Assembly (NCBI GenBank): GCA_965214035.1
Contig: OZ243932.1
Location: 124,001 to 188,000 of the forward strand
Reading direction: 5' to 3'
Source of the DNA: JAJDYQ01 sp965214035
GTDB lineage: Bacteria; Pseudomonadota; Gammaproteobacteria; JAJDYQ01
DNA length: 64,000 bases
The translations under genes and the position numbers were made by a program. Under the pieces are notes generated by a model. It had not been told where the DNA came from and did no database searches. It saw nothing but the letters and a program-made list of their open reading frames with translations. Positions 9,168 through 16,406 of the stretch are shown here, in pieces. Every line of letters starts with the position of its first letter. Position 1 is the stretch's first letter.

Positions 9168-9189
9168 TTTTCTTTTGTCCTCCTGTTAT

Positions 9190-9216
9190 GGGCATCTTTT
9201 ACGATGCCCTTTTTTT
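9190..9216 (+). terminator. Rho-independent terminator after phaB
   Basis: GGGCATC, six-base loop, GATGCCC, followed by seven T. It ends plus-strand transcription from phasin-phaB. It overlaps the last codons of the convergent phaR (AAA AAA AGG GCA TCG TAA on the other strand), so one sequence encodes KKRAS-stop and the terminator. Confidence 0.88.
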
Positions 9217-9648
9217 GCCAAACATGGATTTCTGAACCTTCTGCCAGGCTTTCATCTGGCTGTTACCGAACTCGGCCCATGCCTCTATTGGCGTGCCCTT
9301 AAAGGTCTTGTTCACTTGTTCGGCAAATATGGATTGTTGTGTGGCAAACATGTTCATGCTTTGTGCAATGAAATCGGTGAATTGTTGCTGTGTATCGGTA
9401 CCGTAGTTACGAATAAACTTGTTCAGCATATCGACTGTGAACAATGGTTTGCCGTCAGTTTCCTGCTCCATAATAATCTGCATCAGAATCATGCGCGTAA
9501 TATCATCTCTGGATTTTTGATCAATGACCCTGAATGGGATTTCATCCAGTACCATTTGCCGCACCTGTTCCAGAGTGACATAAGCACTTTCATCTGTATC
9601 GTATAGACGACGATTCGGGTATTTTTTTATAAGCCTTTCTTCGGTCAT
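9199..9648 (-). CDS. phaR: PHA synthesis repressor PhaR
   Basis: 149-residue transcriptional repressor that senses PHA granules and controls phasin expression. The N-terminal PHB/PHA accumulation regulator DNA-binding domain is clear (ERLIKKYPNRRLYDTDESAYVTLEQVRQMV), followed by the DDITRMILMQIIMEQE segment of the PhaR family. The C-terminus is helical and basic (FGKKRAS). It is the third gene of a minus-strand run phaA-phaB2-phaR. Probable targets are the TGCA dyads at 7929-7952 and 11727-11740. Confidence 0.94.
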   Translation of the reverse strand: MTEERLIKKYPNRRLYDTDESAYVTLEQVRQMVLDEIPFRVIDQKSRDDITRMILMQIIMEQETDGKPLFTVDMLNKFIRNYGTDTQQQFTDFIAQSMNMFATQQSIFAEQVNKTFKGTPIEAWAEFGNSQMKAWQKVQKSMFGKKRAS

Positions 9649-9695
9649 GGTGTTATTCGAGGGAAGCTCCGGTTGAATTAAGGATTCCCTGAAAA

Positions 9696-10433
9696 TCAGT
9701 GCATATGTTGTCCGCCATTGGCGGCCAGATTGGCACCGGTGATAAAGCCGGCATCATTTGTGCAGAGGAAGGCCACCAGCGCCGCGATTTCTTCTGGCTT
9801 GCCCAGCCGCCCCACCGGAATATCGGTCATAATACGTTTGCGTATCTCTTCAGGAACAGCCATTAACATGCCGGTTTCGATATAGCCCGGCGAAACCGTA
9901 TTGACAGTTACGCCTTTACGCGCCATTTCCAGGGCCAGTGCCATGGTAAAACCATGCAGGCCGGCCTTGGCCGCGCTGTAATTGGTTTGCCCAAACTGGC
10001 CTTTTTGACCGTTAATGGATGAGATATTGATCACGCGACCGAATCCCCGTTTGGCCATTTCATTGACAAACTGGTGGGACATGTTGAAAACACTATCAAG
10101 ATTGGTAGAAATAACATCATTCCAGTGCTCTGCGGTCTGTTTTCTGAAGCTGCCATCGCGTGTGATACCTGCATTGTTGATGAGTATGTCAACGCCGTCG
10201 TAGTCCTGCATGATGGCATCATGCAGCTTTTGACATTCTTCGTAGTCGCTGACATCGCAGGCATGGATCGATGCATCAAAGTCCTGGACTTCTTGCCAGC
10301 TTTTGGCTTTTTCTTCATTGCGGTAAGTGGTGATAATTCCGGCACCTTCACCGGCGAGCTTTTGACAAATGGCACTGCCGATACCGCCCGTACCACCGGT
10401 AACCAGTGCAATCTTTCCTTCCAAGGTTCTCAT
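9696..10433 (-). CDS. phaB: Acetoacetyl-CoA reductase, copy 2
   Basis: 245-residue PhaB-type short-chain dehydrogenase with GGTGGIG near residue 13, NNAGITRDGSFRKQ, and catalytic YSAAK near residue 150. It lies 34 bases after phaA and 47 bases before phaR on the same strand, so it is in the classical phaA-phaB-phaR order. It and the plus-strand phaB share long identical blocks (NGQKGQFGQTNYSAAKAGLH), so they are paralogues. The arrangement suggests one copy is co-regulated with phasin and the other with thiolase. Confidence 0.94.
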   Translation of the reverse strand: MRTLEGKIALVTGGTGGIGSAICQKLAGEGAGIITTYRNEEKAKSWQEVQDFDASIHACDVSDYEECQKLHDAIMQDYDGVDILINNAGITRDGSFRKQTAEHWNDVISTNLDSVFNMSHQFVNEMAKRGFGRVINISSINGQKGQFGQTNYSAAKAGLHGFTMALALEMARKGVTVNTVSPGYIETGMLMAVPEEIRKRIMTDIPVGRLGKPEEIAALVAFLCTNDAGFITGANLAANGGQHMH

Positions 10434-10467
10434 AACATCCTCCAGATGTTGGTTTTGCGATTCATGT

Positions 10468-11652
10468 TTAGGGCTTTTCTATGGCCATGGCGACACCCTG
10501 ACCGCCTCCGATACACAATGTCGCCAGACCTTTTTGTGCATTCTCGCGTTTCATGCCATAAATCAGGGTGACCAGTACTCGTGCACCTGAGGCACCTATC
10601 GGGTGCCCCAGTGCAATGGCACCGCCGCTTGTGTTGACCCTGTCTCCATCGAGCCCCAGTTCCTGATTAACAGACATGGCCTGTGCGGCAAAGGCTTCAT
10701 TGGCTTCAATCAGATCAAGGTCGCTGATCTTCCAGCCCGCACGCTCCAGACATTTCTGAGTTGACGGAATAGGGCCGGTACCCATGATTGCCGGGTCAAC
10801 ACCGGCACTGGCAAAGCCGGCGATACGCGCCATGGGTGTCAGACCAAGTTGTGCGGCTTTTTCAGCCCGCATGACCACTACGGCTGCAGCGCCATCGTTG
10901 ATGCCGGAGGCATTGCCTGCTGTTACTGTACCGTCTTTTTTGAAGGCCGGACGTAATCTGCCCAGTGATTCTGCAGTGATGCCATGGCGCGGGAACTCGT
11001 CGGTATCGAATACGATGGGATCGCCTTTGCGCTGCGGGATTATAATCGGCACGATCTCGTCCTTGAATAGCCCTTTTTGTTGCGTGGCTTCTGCACGATT
11101 TTGAGATTGGGCGGCGAACTGGTCTTGGTCTTCACGGCTGAATCCGTATTTATCTGCAATATTCTCGGCAGTAATGCCCATGTGACAGTCGTTGAACGCA
11201 CACCATAATCCATCAGTGATCATGGTGTCTCGCATTTCCCATGCCCCCATTTTTTGGCCGTTACGCGAATTCGGAAGAATATGGGCAGATTGTGACATGT
11301 TTTCCTGACCGCCGGCGACAACTATTTCTGCCTCGCCGGCCATGATGGCCTGTGCTGCCAGATTGATGGCTTTCAGCCCGCTTCCACAAACCATATTGAC
11401 AGTCATGGCCGGAGTGGTTTCAGGAATGCCGGCCTTGATTGATGCTTGACGGGCGGGATTTTGACCCTGACCAGCGGTCAGAACCTGGCCCATGATGACC
11501 TCATCAATCTGCTCCGCTTTCAGATTGCTGCGCTCCAGAAGCGATTGAATGACTTTGGCACCCAGGTCAGCGGCGGAAACCGATGCCAGAGAACCGGAAA
11601 AATTGCCTAGAGCAGTACGTGCGGCAGCAACGATGACAATTTTCTGATCCAT
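10468..11652 (-). CDS. phaA: Acetyl-CoA acetyltransferase (beta-ketothiolase)
   Basis: Condenses two acetyl-CoA into acetoacetyl-CoA, the first step of PHB synthesis. The acyl-enzyme Cys89 lies in NMVCGSGLKA, the GHPIGASG histidine motif near 350, and the second catalytic Cys in LCIGGGQG near 378, as in biosynthetic thiolases. The product is 394 residues from the ATG at 11652, which follows GGAGGA at proper spacing; an ATG four codons upstream overlaps that ribosome binding site. First gene of the minus-strand operon with phaB2 and phaR, divergent from phaE-phaC. Confidence 0.95.
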   Translation of the reverse strand: MDQKIVIVAAARTALGNFSGSLASVSAADLGAKVIQSLLERSNLKAEQIDEVIMGQVLTAGQGQNPARQASIKAGIPETTPAMTVNMVCGSGLKAINLAAQAIMAGEAEIVVAGGQENMSQSAHILPNSRNGQKMGAWEMRDTMITDGLWCAFNDCHMGITAENIADKYGFSREDQDQFAAQSQNRAEATQQKGLFKDEIVPIIIPQRKGDPIVFDTDEFPRHGITAESLGRLRPAFKKDGTVTAGNASGINDGAAAVVVMRAEKAAQLGLTPMARIAGFASAGVDPAIMGTGPIPSTQKCLERAGWKISDLDLIEANEAFAAQAMSVNQELGLDGDRVNTSGGAIALGHPIGASGARVLVTLIYGMKRENAQKGLATLCIGGGQGVAMAIEKP

Positions 11653-11726
11653 GTTTTCCTCCATTAAAGAATATGGGTCTGAAAGTAAACGGCCTGAATA
11701 ATGATGATAAATTCAGCATCTTTCTA

Positions 11727-11740
11727 TTGCATTGCAGCAA
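11727..11740. promoter_or_regulatory. PhaR-like TGCA site between phaA and phaE
   Basis: TTGCATTGCAGCAA followed by TATA lies in the divergent phaA/phaE intergenic region and resembles the phasin operator half-site (TTGCACTGCAATATA). It may let PhaR tune synthesis genes. Assignment is by similarity only. Confidence 0.45.
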
Positions 11741-11805
11741 TATACCGGCTAAATTGTCTGAAATCAACTGTGAATATGTGAACTTATTCAGGAGGCTCAT
11801 ACAAA

Positions 11806-13137
11806 ATGGTTTCAGCTAACACCGATTGGTTTGGACAGGGTCGTCAAGCGTGGGAAAAGGCGCAGCAGAGTTACTGGCAAAACTGGATGCATTGGATGCA
11901 GTCGAATCCCACAGCAGATAGTCCCTTTCCATCCTTTGCGGCGAATGTCGCTCCCGATATGGAGCAGTTCTGGTCAGAATCATTTGTCGATGCCTTTGAC
12001 CGTTGGCGGCAGATGTTTTTTCCGAAAGCACCTGAATCGGCAAAAGACTTCATGGGGCGTGCAACCGGAATGGGTAGAAGCTATCTGCAGATGGCTGAGG
12101 CTTTTTACAGAGCCGGATCGGGAAAGGGTGGCATTGACGAAGAGCTTATAAACAGTTGGCTAGGGGCTATGCAGGCAGCTTTCAAGCAATGGAAGCAGCA
12201 GCTTGAATCCGGTTTCGATGTGGATATGCCGGAAATTCCCGGCTTCGAGAATATGGTGATGAAGTTCTGGCAGAGTATGATTGACACCATGATGTCTGGT
12301 ACGGCACTACAAGGCCGGGAGTTCCCTGACTTCAGCGCGATGATGTTTCCTGGGGCGGGCCCGGATCGTCAACAGCTTAATAAAATGTTGGGTATGCCGG
12401 CACTGGGCTATGGTCGCGAAAAACAGGAAAAGATCCGACAGTTTTCGGAGCTCCTGGCCCAATACGGGGATGCCCTCAAAGCTTACAGGATTGCCTTTGC
12501 CGGACTGGGCATGCAGTCGTTCAAGGAAATGAAAAAGAGGCTTGATGAATTAGATCAGCCGATTGATTCGATGCGCGGGCTGTATGATTTCTGGGTCGAG
12601 GTTAACGAAGATGTCTATGGCAGGTTTGCCATGAGCGATGAGTATCAAGTGATCTATGGAGATTTGGTCAATAGTCTGATGGCTGTTCGGCAGGCCTCCC
12701 GTGAATTGATGGAAGACATGTATCAGGCAATGTATTTGCCAACACAGACAGATATGGATGCATTGTCCAGCAAATTACAGCAGGCTCGCCGCGAGAATCG
12801 TGAGCTGCGAAAGCAGTTTGCTGTATTGAACCGCAGGGTGGATATTCTGGAAAAAGAGGCCAATAAAAAACCGCCAAAAACCACAAGGAAAACTGCATCA
12901 CGAAAAGTTGTTACACAAAAAGTTGTTACACAAAAAGATGACCTGACGCAGATCAAGGGTATAGGTTCTAAAATGCAGGAACGGCTTTATGAGCACGGCG
13001 TCACCGCCATAGAGCAGTTGGCAGCCATGAGTCGGCAGTCTGTTGAAGAGTTGGAAAAGGCCATTAATGCAACCGGCAGGATTACACGGGAACAATGGGT
13101 CAGGCAGGCCAGATCCATGCTGGATGATGAAAATTAA
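11806..13137 (+). CDS. phaE: Class III PHA synthase subunit PhaE with C-terminal helix-hairpin-helix domain
   Basis: PhaE partners PhaC to form the active class III PHA synthase on granules. The N-terminal Trp-rich stretch (WFGQGRQAWEKAQQSYWQNWMHWMQ) and the central ALKAYRIAFAGLGMQSF...DFWVEVNEDVYGRFAMSDEYQ block are typical. Residues about 318-352 form a coiled coil (SSKLQQARRENRELRKQFAVLNRRVDILEKE). Then come a Lys/Arg-rich linker (353-378) and, at about 379-440, a helix-hairpin-helix unit (LTQIKGIGSKMQERLYEHGVTAIEQLAAMS) usually associated with DNA binding. At 443 residues it is longer than I expect for PhaE. The linker holds two exact copies of a 15-base unit (12903-12932). Strong ribosome binding site AGGAGG before the ATG. 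Confidence 0.92.
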   Translation: MVSANTDWFGQGRQAWEKAQQSYWQNWMHWMQSNPTADSPFPSFAANVAPDMEQFWSESFVDAFDRWRQMFFPKAPESAKDFMGRATGMGRSYLQMAEAFYRAGSGKGGIDEELINSWLGAMQAAFKQWKQQLESGFDVDMPEIPGFENMVMKFWQSMIDTMMSGTALQGREFPDFSAMMFPGAGPDRQQLNKMLGMPALGYGREKQEKIRQFSELLAQYGDALKAYRIAFAGLGMQSFKEMKKRLDELDQPIDSMRGLYDFWVEVNEDVYGRFAMSDEYQVIYGDLVNSLMAVRQASRELMEDMYQAMYLPTQTDMDALSSKLQQARRENRELRKQFAVLNRRVDILEKEANKKPPKTTRKTASRKVVTQKVVTQKDDLTQIKGIGSKMQERLYEHGVTAIEQLAAMSRQSVEELEKAINATGRITREQWVRQARSMLDDEN

Positions 13138-13154
13138 TTAAAATGGAGAGTCGC

Positions 13155-14216
13155 ATGAGTCCAGTCAATATGAAACCGCAGGACATATTGAACGAAGTCC
13201 GTCAATTCAATGAAAAGTTTGCCAAAGGCATGCACAGCCTGATGCAAACAGGTGAAATATCGTCCGGAGTAACACCCCGTGAGGCAATTTACCGCGATGA
13301 TAAGCTGGTGCTTTATCGATATCAGTCTAAAAAGAAAGCAACCAACAAGACACCGTTACTGATCGTTTATGCGCTGGTTAATCGTCCCTATATGGCTGAC
13401 TTGCAGGAAGATCGTTCGCTCATCAGGGGGTTGCTGGATGCAGGACAGGATGTTTATCTGATCGATTGGGGATATCCTGATGCCGGTGACCGCTATCTGG
13501 GGCTTGACGATTACATTAACGGCTATATTGATGATTGTGTCTCTGTGCTCAGGGAGCTTCATAAGGTTGAGCAGATCAATCTGCTCGGTATTTGTCAGGG
13601 TGGTACCTTCAGCGTGTGTTACAGTGCGATGCACCCTGACAGAGTCAGAAATCTGATTACCATGGTAACGCCTGTCGATTTTCATACCAGAGACAATATG
13701 CTGAGTCACTGGGTACAGAATGTCGATGTTGATCTGCTTGTGGATACTTGCGGGAATATACCCGGCGATATGCTGAACTGGATGTTTCTGAATATGAAGC
13801 CTTATGCGTTGATGGGGCAAAAATATCTGAGCGTGGTCGATGTGATGGATGATCCAGATGCACTTGAGGGTTTTATGCGCATGGAAAAATGGATATTCGA
13901 TAGCCCGGATCAGGCTGCGGAAGCCTATCGCCAGTTTATCAAGGATTTTTTTCAGGGTAACAAGCTGATGAGCGATGATGTCGTGATCGGTAATATGGAA
14001 GTTAAGCTGAAAGATATCAGAATGCCGATCCTCAATATCTACGCTGAGCAGGATCATCTGGTGCCACCAGATGCAAGCAGGGCACTGAAAAAGAAAGTCG
14101 GCAGCAAAGATTACACTGAACTGTCATTTCCAGGTGGTCACATCGGTATCTATGTCAGTGGTCGGGCACAAAAAATCATACCGTCGGCTATTGGTAAATG
14201 GTTGGATGGGCGATAG
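13155..14216 (+). CDS. phaC: Class III PHA synthase catalytic subunit
   Basis: Polymerises (R)-3-hydroxyacyl-CoA. It is an alpha/beta-hydrolase-like protein with the lipase-like box GICQGG. The catalytic triad is predicted at Cys147, Asp300 (AEQDHLVPP) and His329 (PGGHIGI) when numbered from the ATG at 13155, close to C149/D302/H331 of the Allochromatium vinosum enzyme. Its 353 residues match class III rather than the approximately 560 of class I. GGAG lies just upstream of the chosen ATG; an earlier ATG at 13143 overlaps that site. It starts 17 bases after phaE and is surely co-transcribed. Confidence 0.95.
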   Translation: MSPVNMKPQDILNEVRQFNEKFAKGMHSLMQTGEISSGVTPREAIYRDDKLVLYRYQSKKKATNKTPLLIVYALVNRPYMADLQEDRSLIRGLLDAGQDVYLIDWGYPDAGDRYLGLDDYINGYIDDCVSVLRELHKVEQINLLGICQGGTFSVCYSAMHPDRVRNLITMVTPVDFHTRDNMLSHWVQNVDVDLLVDTCGNIPGDMLNWMFLNMKPYALMGQKYLSVVDVMDDPDALEGFMRMEKWIFDSPDQAAEAYRQFIKDFFQGNKLMSDDVVIGNMEVKLKDIRMPILNIYAEQDHLVPPDASRALKKKVGSKDYTELSFPGGHIGIYVSGRAQKIIPSAIGKWLDGR

Positions 14217-14656
14217 TGGCCCGGATTTGGCTGGCTGATTCTGCATGATACAGCTCAGTGAGTGACTTGCCAAAGCAAGGCAGTGGGCTTGGCAACTTCC
14301 TTCGAGGTGTATTACTTAAATTCAGGGTAGGTACAGCGCTGCCTGGTGAGCGCCTCTAGTGGCTTGCTGCAGCAATACAGGCAGGTGACGATACTATCCG
14401 GATATCCCGGCTTATTCGTTGTTTCAGATGAGAGTGTCTCGCCGCGGTTCAATCCATATGGCTCTCGAACTCATCCACAATTCATTATCAGGCAGTTGGA
14501 TAGGGTGCTGGAAAAGCCATATCCCTCTCATTTGTGGACGAAAGCGTTGACCAGCAATCCGGGTGATTTCAGATGGTTTCTCTCTGGGTTCGAGCACGAA
14601 GTGCCAGCGATGGCTTTTAGTACTAATGAATAGAATCCCCCGAATAGTGTCTGATA
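14217..14656. other. Intergenic region between phaC and icd
   Basis: About 440 bases with no recognised gene. A 95-codon reading frame from a GTG at 14346 to 14633 lacks a ribosome binding site and resembles no family I know, so it is not annotated. No tRNA or clear terminator was seen. Confidence 0.5.
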
Positions 14657-14665
14657 TGCTATAAT
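14657..14665 (+). promoter_or_regulatory. Extended -10 promoter of icd
   Basis: TGCTATAAT, a perfect extended -10 element, lies about 43 bases upstream of the icd ATG. No good -35 hexamer is seen, as is usual for extended -10 promoters. Confidence 0.55.
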
Positions 14666-14707
14666 GCCAGTATTGTGTTAGAGTGTGATTAGATTAGGGG
14701 TGGCATC

Positions 14708-15967
14708 ATGTCTTACGAAAAAATTCAGGCTCCAGCGGGCGGCAAACATATTACGGTTAATCAGGATAATCGTTTGAATGTTCCTGATAATCCGATAATT
14801 TCCTACATTGAGGGTGATGGTATCGGTGTGGATATCAGCCCGGTCATGCTGGAAGTCGTGAATGCCACAGTGGAAAAAGCCTATGGGGGCAGGCGTAAAA
14901 TCTATTGGATGGAGGTTTACGCGGGAGAGAAGGCGAACCGGCTTTATGGTGGTGATGTCTGGTTGCCGGATGAGACCCTGGATGCGGTCAGGGAGTCTGT
15001 TGTCTCAATCAAGGGACCATTAACGACGCCGGTGGGTGGTGGAATCCGGTCTTTGAATGTCACGCTGCGTCAGGCCCTTGATTTATACGTATGTCAGCGT
15101 CCTGTGCGCTATTTCACTGGTACGCCGAGTCCGGTTAGGGAACCTGAAAAGACCGACATGGTCATCTTTCGCGAGAATTCTGAGGATATTTATGCGGGTG
15201 TTGAGTGGGAGGAAGGTTCTGATGAGGTGAAAAAGGTTATCAGATTTCTGCGTGAGGAAATGGGGGTGCAGAAAATTCGCTTTCCTGAAACATCGGGGAT
15301 TGGAGTTAAGCCTGTCTCGTCCGAGGGAACCAAGCGTCTGGTTCGAAAGGCTATTCAGTACGCAGTTGATAATGACCGTGCCTCGGTTACCTTGGTTCAC
15401 AAGGGCAATATTATGAAATTTACTGAAGGTGCCTTCAAGCAGTGGGGTTATGAGGTGGCAAAGGAAGCATTCGGAGCGGCTGAGCTGGACGGAGGGCCAT
15501 GGTGTAGCTTTCAGAACCCTGAGACAGGCCATGAGATCGTTGTGAAAGATGTTATCGCGGATGCGATGCTGCAGCAGATCCTGTTGCGACCAGAAGAATA
15601 TGATGTGATTGCCACATTGAATCTGAATGGTGATTACATCTCGGATGCTCTGGCAGCTCAGGTGGGTGGTATTGGTATTGCACCAGGTGCGAACCTTTCG
15701 GATACTGTCGCGATGTTTGAAGCCACACACGGCACTGCCCCTAAGTATGCAGGGCAGGATAAGGTAAATCCCGGTTCAATAATCCTCTCGGCAGAAATGA
15801 TGTTGCGCCATTTGGGCTGGACCGAGGCGGCAGATTTGATTATTCAGGGTATGGAAGGTGCCATTGCGGCGAAAACGGTTACTTATGATTTTGACCGCTT
15901 GATGGATGAGGCGATCCTTTTGAGTTGCTCTGAGTTTGGTGATGCAGTTATCTCGAATATGAAGTAG
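14708..15967 (+). CDS. icd: NADP-dependent isocitrate dehydrogenase
   Basis: TCA-cycle enzyme converting isocitrate to 2-oxoglutarate with NADP. It follows E. coli Icd almost throughout: YIEGDGIGVDISPVML, LTTPVGGGIRSLNVTLRQ, FRENSEDIYAGVEW, LVHKGNIMKFTEGAFKQWGY, NLNGDYISDALAAQVGGIGIAPGAN. The serine in GGIRSLNV corresponds to the AceK phosphorylation site (S113 in E. coli). The product is 419 residues. Monocistronic with its own extended -10 promoter; clpS begins 55 bases downstream. Confidence 0.97.
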   Translation: MSYEKIQAPAGGKHITVNQDNRLNVPDNPIISYIEGDGIGVDISPVMLEVVNATVEKAYGGRRKIYWMEVYAGEKANRLYGGDVWLPDETLDAVRESVVSIKGPLTTPVGGGIRSLNVTLRQALDLYVCQRPVRYFTGTPSPVREPEKTDMVIFRENSEDIYAGVEWEEGSDEVKKVIRFLREEMGVQKIRFPETSGIGVKPVSSEGTKRLVRKAIQYAVDNDRASVTLVHKGNIMKFTEGAFKQWGYEVAKEAFGAAELDGGPWCSFQNPETGHEIVVKDVIADAMLQQILLRPEEYDVIATLNLNGDYISDALAAQVGGIGIAPGANLSDTVAMFEATHGTAPKYAGQDKVNPGSIILSAEMMLRHLGWTEAADLIIQGMEGAIAAKTVTYDFDRLMDEAILLSCSEFGDAVISNMK

Positions 15968-16022
15968 TCGGGGAACGGATTGTTTAAAATTATCAGCGAT
16001 GTATTACCTATCGAAAGAATTG

Positions 16023-16358
16023 ATGGCTGGTAGTAGCGATGACGAAAGCCATGAACATGATGGAGGAGTCGGCCTTGTAACTGATGTGGCACGCCCGAAG
16101 CCAAAGCCTCCTCCAATGTATAAAGTGGTATTGAATAATGATGATTACACGCCTATGGAGTTTGTTGTTCATGTTTTGGAGACTTTTTTTGCCATGAACC
16201 GGGAGAAGGCAACGCAGATTATGTTACATGTTCACACGCGCGGCAAGGGTATTTGCGGGGTCTTTACACGGGAAGTTGCTGAAACCAAGATGACGCAGAT
16301 CAATCAATATTCAAAGCAGAATGAGCATCCCTTGTTATGCACCATGGAGGAGGCATAA
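16023..16358 (+). CDS. clpS: ATP-dependent Clp protease adaptor ClpS
   Basis: N-recognin adaptor delivering N-degron substrates to ClpAP. The core is typical: PPPMYKVVLNNDDYTPMEFVVHVLETFF, then HTRGKGICGVFTREVAETK. The ATG at 16023 (MAGSSDDESHEHDGG) is favoured because the acidic, flexible N-terminal extension is a ClpS feature; a longer reading from 15999 is possible. clpA follows by 48 bases. Confidence 0.94.
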   Translation: MAGSSDDESHEHDGGVGLVTDVARPKPKPPPMYKVVLNNDDYTPMEFVVHVLETFFAMNREKATQIMLHVHTRGKGICGVFTREVAETKMTQINQYSKQNEHPLLCTMEEA

Positions 16359-16406
16359 TGTTTTTGTCGGCTGTCGATTGTAACCGATCAGGATAGATTG
16401 AAAGCT

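Noticed and set aside
14346..14633. 95-codon frame between phaC and icd
   Set aside because: GTG start without ribosome binding site, no recognisable family, composition not convincing.
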